From contig JAADGN010000001.1 of assembly GCA_013152325.1 (NCBI GenBank), forward strand, positions 1-48,680: a stretch of 48,680 bases of DNA, read 5' to 3'. The translations under genes were made by a program, and so were the position numbers. Positions 23,610-31,968 of this stretch are shown here, piece by piece. This DNA comes from Chloroflexota bacterium (GTDB lineage: Bacteria > Chloroflexota > Anaerolineae > Anaerolineales > Villigracilaceae). The notes beneath the pieces are model-generated. The model was not told the DNA's origin. It worked only from the letters and a program-made list of their open reading frames with translations, and did not search any database. How positions within the stretch are numbered: position 1 is the first letter of the stretch; each line of letters starts with the position of its first letter.

Positions 23610-24479
23610 TCATTCCGCCCGCTGCCAGGCGGTTTGCAAAACATCCTGCAGCAGCACGCCGGCCAGATGACGGCGGTAGTCTGCGGTGGCGCGATAAGCG
23701 CTGGTGCGGAAGCGCGCTTCGCCCAGCAGGGCATCCAGCGCTTGCGCCAGGACCGCACCTGTCAACGGCTGGCCGCGCAGCACATCTTCCGCGGCGAGAG
23801 CCCGGCGCGGCGTGGGACCAAACGGGCCGACCGCGATGCGCACATCGGCGATCCGGTCGTCGTCGCGCGCCAACCAAAGCGCCAGATTGAGGATCGGCAA
23901 GGCGACGCCCTGCGTGCGCATGATGCGTTCGAAGGCCGAGGCCTGGTGCGGCGCACGCAGCGGCAGGCAAAAGCCGACCAGCAATTCGTCCGGCTGAAGC
24001 GCCGATTTGCCGGGGCCCAGGAACAGGTCCAGGAGCGGCACGCGGCGCTCTCCGTCCGGGTTGGCGACGACAGCCCGGGCGTCCAACGCGACGAGGGCGA
24101 TCATCCCGTCGGCGGCGGGCAGCGCATGGGCCACATTACCGCCCAGCGTCGCCACGTTGCGCACCTGCGGGCCGCCAATCAAGCTGCCGGCCTCGACCAG
24201 CGCCTGAGCATGTTCCTGCACCAGCGGCGAGGCAACCACCCGGTTGATGGGTACGGCCGCGCCCACGTACAGCTCATCCCCGCGAATTTCCAACGCCTTC
24301 ATTTCCGAGACATCGGTCACGTCCACCAGCGTATGGACAGGCGCACGATGTCCCTGCTGCAAATCCAGCATGAGATCCGTCCCGCCCGCGATGATGGAAA
24401 CAGGGGGCGGCGCAGAGGTCAGGGCATGCAGCGCATCAGAGACATTTTTTGGGCAAAGATATTGCTTCCAAAGATTCAT
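23610..24479 (-). CDS. FAD-binding subunit of the molybdenum hydroxylase (YgfM/CoxM-like)
   Basis: 289-residue flavoprotein subunit that passes electrons from the Fe-S clusters of its partner to NAD or another acceptor. The FAD-binding motif is SIIAGGTDLMLDLQQG near residue 30, and GGPQVRNVATLGGNVAHALPAAD is the second conserved segment. The C-terminal CO-dehydrogenase flavoprotein-like domain follows. It lies 53 bases upstream of the fused Mo subunit gene, giving the ygfM-xdhD order of E. coli. ATG 24479 is preferred because AGGTGA lies eight bases before it; GTG at 24491 is an alternative. A terminator at 24522-24551 separates it from the transporter operon. Confidence 0.92.
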   Translation of the reverse strand: MNLWKQYLCPKNVSDALHALTSAPPPVSIIAGGTDLMLDLQQGHRAPVHTLVDVTDVSEMKALEIRGDELYVGAAVPINRVVASPLVQEHAQALVEAGSLIGGPQVRNVATLGGNVAHALPAADGMIALVALDARAVVANPDGERRVPLLDLFLGPGKSALQPDELLVGFCLPLRAPHQASAFERIMRTQGVALPILNLALWLARDDDRIADVRIAVGPFGPTPRRALAAEDVLRGQPLTGAVLAQALDALLGEARFRTSAYRATADYRRHLAGVLLQDVLQTAWQRAE

Positions 24480-24521
24480 GAGATATTTCACCTACCGACA
24501 CGCCAACAATCGTATTTTATA

Positions 24522-24551
24522 AAATCTCACGGAGAAAAATCCGTGAGATTT
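24522..24551 (-). terminator. Terminator of the purine ABC importer operon
   Basis: Stem AAATCTCACGGA with TCCGTGAGATTT (12 bp, six-base loop), followed on the minus strand by TTATAAAAT. It starts 27 bases after the stop of the last permease gene. Confidence 0.78.
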
Positions 24552-24577
24552 ACGCACAACTTCAACTGGGCAAAAAA

Positions 24578-25546
24578 TCAGAGGCCTCGTTCGCCGCGGA
24601 CATAAGGGACGCCCAGCGCCGCCGGAGATCCCAGCCGCTTGCGCACAGCCTCGCGCGAGCCGATCACCAACACGATGATCGTGAAAGCATACGGCAACAT
24701 CTGGAGAAAGAAACCCCAGTAGGGATTGTAATAAAAAGGATTGCGCAGGCCAAAGAGCGTTAACGGCCCCTGGATGTCCAAAATGAGACGGCGCAGCGCG
24801 CCAAAGGCGTACGAACCGGCCGCCGCCCGAATCGGATCCCACTGTGCGAAGATGACCAGGCCGACCGCGATCCAGCCCTGCCCGGCGGTCGTCAATTCGC
24901 TGAACCAGCCGGGTGAAACAGCAAGGCTGATGGTTGCTCCGGCCAGGCCTGCCAGCATACCGCCGACGAAGACATACAGGTAACGCAGACGATACACGCT
25001 GATACCCAACGCGTCGGCTGCGGCAGGATACTCCCCCACCGCTCGCAGGTGCATGCCGGGACGCGTGCGGTTGATGTAATACCAGGCCAGCGGGGCGAAC
25101 AGATAACCAACGTAAACCAGCACGCTCTGGCTGGTGAAAAAGATTGGCCCCAAAACAGGGATCTTTGAAAGCAGCGGAATGGAGAACATCGGCAGCAACG
25201 ACACCGCGCCAGCCTTGCTCAATCCCTCGCCCAGCACCAGGCTGATACCCGTACCCAAAAAGGTCAACGCCAGGCCGCTGACAACCTGATCGGCCTGAAG
25301 GGTAATCACAATAAAAGCGTGAATTTGGCTGAGAAGCCCGGCGACGAACATTGCCACCAACACGCCCAGCCAGGGATTGCCCGTCGCCAGCGCCACACTG
25401 TATCCGCTCATCGCGCCGATCAACATCATCCCTTCTACACCCAGGTTGAGCACGCCGGAGCGTTCGGCAAAAAGCTCGCCAATCGTGGCAAAGAGTAATA
25501 CGGTTCCGCTGGCAACACCGGCTTGCAGGATAATAATTGGATCCAT
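24578..25546 (-). CDS. BMP-type ABC importer permease 2 (YufQ/NupQ-like)
   Basis: 322-residue branched-chain-type permease with eight or more membrane segments. The N-terminal LLFATIGELFAERSGVLNLGVEGMMLIGAMSGY is the signature of the second permease of nucleoside/purine BMP importers, and GLALTFLGTGISLVLGEG follows. It would form the translocation pore with the permease encoded three bases upstream. Last gene of the importer unit (binding lipoprotein, ATPase, permease 1, permease 2). Confidence 0.94.
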   Translation of the reverse strand: MDPIIILQAGVASGTVLLFATIGELFAERSGVLNLGVEGMMLIGAMSGYSVALATGNPWLGVLVAMFVAGLLSQIHAFIVITLQADQVVSGLALTFLGTGISLVLGEGLSKAGAVSLLPMFSIPLLSKIPVLGPIFFTSQSVLVYVGYLFAPLAWYYINRTRPGMHLRAVGEYPAAADALGISVYRLRYLYVFVGGMLAGLAGATISLAVSPGWFSELTTAGQGWIAVGLVIFAQWDPIRAAAGSYAFGALRRLILDIQGPLTLFGLRNPFYYNPYWGFFLQMLPYAFTIIVLVIGSREAVRKRLGSPAALGVPYVRGERGL

Positions 25547-25549
25547 GCT

Positions 25550-26686
25550 CTACGCCTCCACACCTGTGCGCACAATCCGAACCCGATAGCGCATCAAGAA
25601 ATCACTTGCAATGAGACAAACCAGGATGGTGCCCTGAATCATTTTGGGGACACCCGAAGGCTGAATCTCCCGTCCGGCCAGGATCAAAGCCCCGAACAAG
25701 ATCGAGACCAGGATCGTGGCAAAGGGATTCAGTTTCGCCAGCCAGGCCACGATGATGCCGGTAAAGCCGTATCCGGCCGCGATCGGAGAAGTTTGGAGGC
25801 GGTGTACCACGCCGGTCACCTCGGCCATACCGCCTAACCCGGCCAACGCACCCGAAAGCATCATAACCAGCACCGTATTGCGGGTGATGTTGATCCCGGC
25901 ATATTTTGCCGCACGCGGATTGTCGCCGATCAGACGAATTTCGTATCCCCAGCGACTTCGATAGACAATGAGCCACAAGACAATCGCGGCAGCAATGCCC
26001 AAGAACAATCCCATATGCGTGGTCAGGCCGCGAAAGAGCGGGATTTCCTTTGCGTAGTCGCTCAGGCGAGGCAGCCAGGCATTCTTGGGGAACTTGGGAC
26101 TCATCTGAAAGCCGCCTTCACTCCACACCCCGAAGATGAAAAAGTTGACCCACGAAACAGCGATATAGTTCATCATCAGGGTGCTGATGATCTCATTGAC
26201 GTTAAAGCGCGCTTTTAGATAACCGGGGACAAATCCCCACAGCGCGCCGGCAGCAATGCCAGCCAATGCCATGACCGGGATAAAAATCCAGGGGGACGTC
26301 TCCGGCGGCAGAACGGGCAGCAACACGACCGCGCTGGCCCCGAACGCGCCCATGATGAATTGTCCCTCCGCCCCGATATTCCACAACTTCATGCGGAAGG
26401 CAATCGAACACGCCAGACTGGTCAACAAAATAGGCGTGGCCTTGACGATGGTATCGGAAATGACGCCAATACCGCCAAAAGAGGCTTTGGCAATATGGAT
26501 ATAGGAGCGAAGAGGGTCCCCGCCAGCCAGGGAAATCAAGATGCCGCCAAGAAACAAGGCAACAACGATAGCCCCAAAAGAAATCGCAGCCGGATACCAG
26601 CGCGGCGGTTCATTCAGTCGCGGTTCCAAACGCACAGAAAAAGGAAAGCGCCTGCGTGGCTTCGGTAATACGGTCGGTTCAGACAT
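25550..26686 (-). CDS. BMP-type ABC importer permease 1 (YufP/NupP-like)
   Basis: 378-residue permease of the same importer. A basic N-terminal tail of about 35 residues (PKPRRRFPFSVRLEPRLNEPPRW) precedes eight to ten membrane helices. Family blocks are LTSLACSIAFRMKLWNIGAEGQFIMGAFGA and STLMMNYIAVSWVNF, plus a C-terminal AEVTGVVHRLQTSPIAAGYGFTGIIVAWLA. ATG 26686 was chosen because AGGAG lies nine bases upstream; it overlaps the end of the ATPase gene by eight bases, implying coupling. Confidence 0.94.
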   Translation of the reverse strand: MSEPTVLPKPRRRFPFSVRLEPRLNEPPRWYPAAISFGAIVVALFLGGILISLAGGDPLRSYIHIAKASFGGIGVISDTIVKATPILLTSLACSIAFRMKLWNIGAEGQFIMGAFGASAVVLLPVLPPETSPWIFIPVMALAGIAAGALWGFVPGYLKARFNVNEIISTLMMNYIAVSWVNFFIFGVWSEGGFQMSPKFPKNAWLPRLSDYAKEIPLFRGLTTHMGLFLGIAAAIVLWLIVYRSRWGYEIRLIGDNPRAAKYAGINITRNTVLVMMLSGALAGLGGMAEVTGVVHRLQTSPIAAGYGFTGIIVAWLAKLNPFATILVSILFGALILAGREIQPSGVPKMIQGTILVCLIASDFLMRYRVRIVRTGVEA

Positions 26687-28280
26687 GAGCAGCGGCTCCT
26701 TCTCTTTCAATCTGTTCGAGCGGTGTACCGGTCATCATCAAGCCAATGGTCTCGATCAGCGATTCGGACGGTTCGCCCGATCCAACCTGCACTTCGCCCA
26801 TAATGCGGCCCTCGTAAATAACATAGACGCGATCGCTCAAGGCGAACAGCTCTTCCAACTCTTCAGAAATGAGCAGGGTGGCGGCGCCGGCTTCGCGCTG
26901 CGCCAACAACAAACGCTGCACGCCCTCGATGGCGCCCACGTCCAGACCGCGCGTCGGCTGGACGGCCACCAACAGGGAAGGCTGTCCGGAAATTTCACGC
27001 GCCAGGATCACCCGCTGCAAATTTCCGCCCGAAAGCAAACGCACCGGCGTCTCAACGCTGGGCACGACAATGTCATAGGCATCTTTGAGCCTCTTGGCGA
27101 ATTTGGTCGCGGCCAGCATGTTCAGCATCCCGTAGCGGGCAATCGGCGGTTTACGATACTGCTTCATGATGACGTTATCGGTCACGCTCAGGTTTGGCGC
27201 GGTCCCTACGTGGGTACGATCCTCGGGGACATGCGCCACGCCACGCTGGATACCAAACCGAGCGGAACGGTTGTTGATCGGCTCACCATTCAGGGTAATC
27301 TTCCCGGAAATACTTTTCCGCATCCCCGTAATGACCTGCGCCAACTCGCGCTGACCGTTGCCTGCCACCCCAGCCACTCCGACAATCTCGCCCGCACGCA
27401 CCTTGAGCGAAACGCCATTCAACGACGGCAGGCCTTTGTCGTTTTCAGCACAAACATCGATGACTTCCAAGACAACCTCACCCGGTTCCTGGGGCTTTTT
27501 GTCCACATGGAAGATTACTTCCCGCCCGACCATCTGCCGCGCCAATTCCTGGCGTGTGATCCGCCGGGTATCCAGGCCAGCAGCCGTAACCTTGCCTCGC
27601 CGCAACACAGTGGTGCGGTCCGAAATCGCCATGACCTCCTGCAATTTGTGACTGATGAAAATAATGGACTTGCCGTCCGCCACCATCGTCCGCAAAGTTT
27701 TGAACAGGTCCTTAATTTCTTGCGGCGCAAGGACAGCCGTCGGTTCGTCCATAATAAGCACGTCTGCCCCGCGATAGAGCATCTTCAAAATCTCCACGCG
27801 CTGCTGCTCACCCACTGACAATTGCCAGACGTGGGCCTGAGGATCCACCTTCAACCCAAAGCGCTCCCCCAACTCCGCAATCACGCGATCATACTCGTGC
27901 AAATTAAGCCGGAAACGGGGTTCGTCCAGACCGAGCAAAATATTCTCGGTGACGGTTTGGGAGGGTACCAACATGAAATGTTGATGGATCATCCCGATCC
28001 CAGCCTGAATGGCATCCCGCGGCGAAGAAAAAATGACCGGCCGTCCCTTGATGATGATCGTGCCCGCTTCCTGCCGATACAAACCGGCCAGCACATTCAT
28101 CAACGTGCTCTTCCCGGCCCCGTTTTCCCCCAACAAAGCATGAATCTCGCCGTGCCGCAGCTCGAAATCTACGTGATCATTTGCCAGCACCCCCGGAAAA
28201 CGTTTGACGATTCCTCGCATTTCGACAACAAGGTCATCAGTTTGTGAAGATTGGGATTTTGGGTTTTGTTCACTTGTCAT
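26679..28280 (-). CDS. BMP-type ABC importer ATPase with two nucleotide-binding domains
   Basis: 533-residue double ATPase of the RbsA/YufO type. Domain 1 has Walker A GENGAGKST at 51-59, LSVGEQQRVEIL as its signature and LIMDEPTAVL as Walker B. Domain 2 has the shortened Walker A GVAGNGQREL characteristic of this family, LLSGGNLQRVILAREI and VAVQPTRGLDVGA. The protein energises uptake of nucleosides or purine bases by the two permeases encoded directly downstream. The first 16 residues are polar and variable. It follows the binding-protein gene after a 209-base gap holding two hairpins, which may set a lower expression level than that of the lipoprotein. Confidence 0.95.
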   Translation of the reverse strand: MTSEQNPKSQSSQTDDLVVEMRGIVKRFPGVLANDHVDFELRHGEIHALLGENGAGKSTLMNVLAGLYRQEAGTIIIKGRPVIFSSPRDAIQAGIGMIHQHFMLVPSQTVTENILLGLDEPRFRLNLHEYDRVIAELGERFGLKVDPQAHVWQLSVGEQQRVEILKMLYRGADVLIMDEPTAVLAPQEIKDLFKTLRTMVADGKSIIFISHKLQEVMAISDRTTVLRRGKVTAAGLDTRRITRQELARQMVGREVIFHVDKKPQEPGEVVLEVIDVCAENDKGLPSLNGVSLKVRAGEIVGVAGVAGNGQRELAQVITGMRKSISGKITLNGEPINNRSARFGIQRGVAHVPEDRTHVGTAPNLSVTDNVIMKQYRKPPIARYGMLNMLAATKFAKRLKDAYDIVVPSVETPVRLLSGGNLQRVILAREISGQPSLLVAVQPTRGLDVGAIEGVQRLLLAQREAGAATLLISEELEELFALSDRVYVIYEGRIMGEVQVGSGEPSESLIETIGLMMTGTPLEQIEREGAAAHV

Positions 28281-28376
28281 AAGGCATCCTCGGGGTCATG
28301 GTTGCGAAAACAACTTCAGCAGATCGCCACTTGGCTTGCTCGACATTGAAAACTGTAAATGCTGTAATCTACTGAA

Positions 28377-28425
28377 ATTGTCAATCGTGAATAGTCGCGA
28401 TGGATCCAAATTCACGATTGACAAT
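28377..28425. repeat. Long inverted repeat between lipoprotein and ATPase genes
   Basis: A perfect 16-bp inverted repeat (ATTGTCAATCGTGAAT at 28377-28392, complement at 28410-28425) with a 17-base loop. No U-run follows, so it is more likely an mRNA-stabilising or processing hairpin, or a protein site, than a terminator. Confidence 0.7.
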
Positions 28426-28445
28426 TAACGACTGACTTAAGGGAA

Positions 28446-28475
28446 GGGGCAAACTCCAGAAACGGAGTTTGCCCC
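28446..28475 (-). terminator. Attenuator-like hairpin after the binding-lipoprotein gene
   Basis: Perfect 12-bp stem GGGGCAAACTCC with GGAGTTTGCCCC, six-base loop, 15 bases after the lipoprotein stop. On the minus strand it is followed only by TTCCCTTAAG, so termination should be partial. This is a common way to make more binding protein than membrane components. Confidence 0.65.
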
Positions 28476-28489
28476 CAAAAAGCATCGAA

Positions 28490-29698
28490 CTACTCAGTAG
28501 CAGGCAATTCAGCGGTGATGCCTTCAGCCCACCACTTCATACAATATTCACAACCCAGACCAAACTCGGGGAATGCATCCAGGTCAACCTGCTCCAGCGA
28601 TTTTCCTTCAGGAACAAGCAGGTTGCCCTGATTGTCGTAGATCGGGCCAGAGAAAACATCAAAGCGGGTAAACTCGCCAGCCAGCATCTTGGCCAGGATA
28701 TCGCGCACTTCCTGGATCACTTCTTCGGGCAGCTCGGCCACGCCGGAGGTCAACTCCTGGCCTTCCATGAAGCCATAGAGGCCCAGCGCGCCGGTATCGG
28801 CATCAAAGTAGTCCCAGCCGGGGGTATACGTACCTGCGATAACCTTCTCGGTAATGTCAGCATACACCGGTCCCCAAACCCAATAAGGTGCGGTGAGGCA
28901 AGCTTCTACTTTGCAGGAGCCGTACCAGTCATAGGTCACGCCCCACTTGCCTTTTTCCTGGGCTACGTCGGCGACGGCGGGAGTATCAGCGCCGGTGAAG
29001 ACGACCTGTGCGCCGGCGTCGAAGAGGGAGGCCGCGGCCTCTTTCTCCAGGATGGGATCGTGCCAGGTGTTGATCCAGCGCACGTCCATAGTGCACTCAG
29101 GGCAGGTTTTCTTCATGCCCAGAGCAATGGCATTGCCCAGACGCAGTTCTTCAGGAATGGGGAAAGTAGCCATATAACCCAGCTTGGGATTGCCGTCCAT
29201 TTTCGCGCGGGCGCCAGCCAGCATGCCGGCCAAGTACTTCATGTCTTCCATCGCGCCCATCAGGTTGCCAAAGTTCTCCATGTTGGATTTGATGCCCGTC
29301 AGGTGGATGTACATGATGTCAGGAAATTCGCCAGCGACGACTTCCATCGGATCCATATATCCAAAGGACGTACCGAAGATCATGTCAAAGCCCTTGCGGG
29401 AGAGGCTGCGGAACACCTGCTCGGAGTCGGCGCCTTCCGGCACGTTCTCGATATAGGCAACATGCACGTTAGGAACATTCTCTTCGATATAGAGCAAGCC
29501 CTCGTAGTGAGCCTGAGACCAGCCGCCGTCATCGTGCGGGCCAATCAGCACCATGGCGACATTGAATTTACCTTCTTCAATTTCGGGGATTTGAAGGCCG
29601 CCCACGGTTTCAGGCGCAGCTTCTTTCGGCCCGCAGGCTACCAGAACCATCATCAAGGCAGTTGCGAGTAAGACGATATTCAAAAATTTTTTACGCAT
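28490..29698 (-). CDS. BMP-family (PnrA/Med-like) purine or nucleoside-binding lipoprotein
   Basis: 402-residue solute-binding lipoprotein. The signal peptide MRKKFLNIVLLATALMMVLVAC has its lipobox ending at Cys22. The mature protein has the BMP pattern: FNVAMVLIGPHDDGGWSQAHYEGL, then FDMIFGTSFGYMDPMEVVAGEFPDI, and the C-terminal hinge DAGAQVVFTGADTPAVADVAQEKG. BMP proteins characterised so far bind nucleosides or purines; the island context favours purine bases, nucleosides or urate. GAGGAGAAG precedes the ATG. It heads the importer operon and is probably the most highly expressed gene of that unit. Confidence 0.93.
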   Translation of the reverse strand: MRKKFLNIVLLATALMMVLVACGPKEAAPETVGGLQIPEIEEGKFNVAMVLIGPHDDGGWSQAHYEGLLYIEENVPNVHVAYIENVPEGADSEQVFRSLSRKGFDMIFGTSFGYMDPMEVVAGEFPDIMYIHLTGIKSNMENFGNLMGAMEDMKYLAGMLAGARAKMDGNPKLGYMATFPIPEELRLGNAIALGMKKTCPECTMDVRWINTWHDPILEKEAAASLFDAGAQVVFTGADTPAVADVAQEKGKWGVTYDWYGSCKVEACLTAPYWVWGPVYADITEKVIAGTYTPGWDYFDADTGALGLYGFMEGQELTSGVAELPEEVIQEVRDILAKMLAGEFTRFDVFSGPIYDNQGNLLVPEGKSLEQVDLDAFPEFGLGCEYCMKWWAEGITAELPATE

Positions 29699-29868
29699 GG
29701 AAACTTCTCCTCATATGGAATCTACATAGGGGAACAGCAGAAAAACAGTAAGGGACAACGTGGGTGTTCGTTTGTGGGGATTACCGCCTCCTTTCCTCGC
29801 AGATCAGACACATTTTTGCTTATTGTAGCATGAATAGATAATAAGGCCTTTAAGAACAATGTCACATT
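29699..29868 (-). promoter_or_regulatory. Leader and probable promoter region of the importer operon
   Basis: The minus strand carries TACAAT at 29822-29827, a good -10 candidate without a clear -35, giving a leader of about 115 bases with a GGAAAGGAGG-rich segment near 29790. I looked for a purine riboswitch core (TATA...CCTAATGATATGG-type) and did not find one, nor TTGTCNGACAA. Confidence 0.35.
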
Positions 29869-31170
29869 TTACGGCGAGCAGGCAAATTTTGCACGCATTG
29901 CTGCAATCGAAGTCTGTTTCTCAGTGCTGTCCTGTGTGGACACGTCTATCCGTTCCCACAAGCGGCAAAGTATGGGAGCAACGTAATCCGGCGAGACCCG
30001 ATACGATTGCACAGATAACTCCTGCGCTTGTTCCCAATCGCCAACGTGGGCATAGCCTTCGATAAAGACAAATCTCTCGCTCGGGTCGTTGGGGTAATCA
30101 TCCAGGGCAAAAGCCTGGTCGCCCAATTCGGCAACCTGCTCCCAATCACCCTGCTGACGGGCCAGGTCCGCCCGCTCGAAGTAGTAACACCAGCGGTGAG
30201 GCGGTTCGGGGGCGTAGATTTCGGGCATGCGCGGCAGGCCCTGGGTCAGGATGAGATCCGGACGCGACAAGGACGCAGCATCACGAATCAACGGATCCGA
30301 AATCAAACGGTTATCGGGGTCTATCTCCGGGTCCAGGACGTGCAAACAGCCCGGCGGCGAGAAGTACAAGACAACCGCCTGAGAAGTGTTGCCGTGAAAT
30401 TCGCCAGCCAGGAAATCATGCGAAACCGGTTGGTTCTCTTCCAAAGCAGGCAAACTGCCGCCCAAACGTGTGCTGGGATAAAAGAGCATGTAGTAAATGT
30501 GCTCCGAACGATTCTCCGGGGCATAGACCCAGTTAAGGGGCGCGCTGAGCGAGTTGTCTGCATAGAACTTGAGCGCGCCTTCGTTCAACAAAAGCAGCGT
30601 ATCCGGCTGCAAGGCCGGCATGCGCCAGGACATCTGCCAAAACAACGATTTCTGCACGTTCCAATCGCGGCGGTATTCATCCGTCCACAAAAACTGGCGT
30701 CCCGCCGACAGCGCGATCAGGAGAGCCAGCAAAATCACACGCAGGTTCGGGCGCGGGACCAACGCCAGCAACCCGGCCAGCATGAGCGCGCTCCCCAGCA
30801 TGAATGGCAGCGTAAAACGATTGCCCGGAAAGCCCAGGGAAACCGGCAAATCGATCAACCAAAAGGGCCATCCGGCCATCAGGCAGGCCAGCAGCCCGAG
30901 GGCAATCGTCCACAGCGCATCGTTCCGACGGGCTGCATCCTCCTCGTCCCGTGTCTTGAAGAGCGCGACAAGCGCCGCTGCCAGGACAAGCACAACGACG
31001 CCAACGTAAACCAGGATCGTACGCGTCCCCTGCAGGGCAAAGTCGGGCGGAGAAAAAGCCCGCCCCCAGGCTGCCGCGGTCACCGTCCACAGGCTCAGCA
31101 AGATCGTTTTCAACAAATACAACACCATCGAGCGGCTGTGCGCTGAACCCGGCGAGCAAATTGTATTCAT
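29869..31170 (-). pseudogene. C-terminal part of a frameshifted polytopic membrane protein
   Basis: This frame continues the protein begun at 31858 after a frameshift near 31128-31139. True homology probably starts at MVLYLLKTILLSLWTVTAAAW. Four or more membrane helices follow (TILVYVGVVVLVLAAALVAL, ALGLLACLMAGWPFWLI, FMLGSALMLAGLLALV, VILLALLIALSAG). A soluble domain of about 250 residues comes next, ending in a short TPR-like helical region (YYFERADLARQQGDWEQVAELGDQAF). Membrane layout plus soluble tail resembles dolichol-linked-sugar glycosyltransferases or O-antigen-type proteins of Chloroflexota; the function is not known. An ATG at 31170 could be used by chance but is not the ancestral start. 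Confidence 0.65.
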
Positions 31171-31858
31171 ACGTCTGGTTGTTGAAAAAGAACATCCGCC
31201 CGACGACTGCGGCCAGGAAAATGATCAGATAAGGGAACCAGGCCCAAACGACGCGCCGCAGCCGTTCTTTTCGGTCAGGGATATTCCGAAAGGCGATCCA
31301 GAGAATGAACGGGCGCAGTACGTCCAAAAAGAAGAAATATTCCCCCATCACAAGATTGCCGGCCGCGAACAGCATCCCCAGCAGGGTCAAAGCCCAGGCA
31401 GCGCGCGGTCTCTTGAGCGCCCAAAGCATGCACAGCAGGGAGAACAAGTAAACCGAAAGGGTTAGAAAATGATAGCCATATACAAACGAGACCGACTGTT
31501 GGTTGAAACCGGGGTAAACCAAAAAGAGCAGGCTGACAGCAAGCGCCATGCGCTTGCGCTGCGGCCATATCTGGCGCACCACCGCCCAGACAAGGAGGCC
31601 CGTCATCCAGCGCCAGAACAATGCCAAGACCTGCCAGGGAAGCGGCTGCTGCGGAAGGATACGCGTGAACACCTGGTAGACCAATCCCCAGGCAGGCCGG
31701 TTGGTGGAGAAGTAACGCGTCAGCGCATCCGGCCCCAGTTGGTAGCGAATCCAACTGATCGGCAAATCGTCCCAGTAGAACCCCAACTTTGGGATGAGCA
31801 GGCCATAGGCCAGCACAGATACGAGCAGGAGCAATGCAGCGGGGCGCAGGCGTTTCAT
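31139..31858 (-). pseudogene. N-terminal part of the same frameshifted membrane protein
   Basis: About 240 residues from ATG 31858 (MKRLRPAALLLLVSVLAYG) up to the frameshift. They contain LGFYWDDLPISWIRYQLG, a loop with two Asp typical of GT-C-like or related polytopic enzymes, and about six membrane helices ending at YLIIFLAAVVGRMFFFNNQTYEYNLL. The frame stays open to 30677 but reads an unrelated low-quality sequence there, while homology-like membrane sequence resumes in another frame at 31128. Together the parts would give about 660 residues. Either a true broken gene or an assembly indel. Confidence 0.65.
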
Positions 31859-31960
31859 GAAAAGCAGGTGTCCAATTGGTCTGATTGGTCCAAGCGGTCG
31901 GGTAATCTGGCTGGTCTTACCGGTCATCTGCGGCCAATAAGACCAGCCAGGCAATTCAGG
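31859..31960. repeat. Degenerate TGGTC-rich minisatellite
   Basis: The stretch before the membrane-protein gene is built of irregular units such as TTGGTCTGATTGGTCC, GGTCTTACCGGTC and GACCAGCCAG. The same style of sequence lies at 39075-39170, again between promoter and start codon on the minus strand. It has no coding potential that I trust. Confidence 0.55.
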
Positions 31961-31968
31961 TTGTGAAA

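Noticed and set aside
23557-23970. Extended N-terminus for the Mo hydroxylase
   Set aside because: The added part overlaps the FAD-subunit gene and has no domain; ATG 23556 has a good ribosome binding site and begins the normal ferredoxin domain.
29699-29868. Purine riboswitch before the importer operon
   Set aside because: The conserved purine aptamer core and loop sequences are absent.
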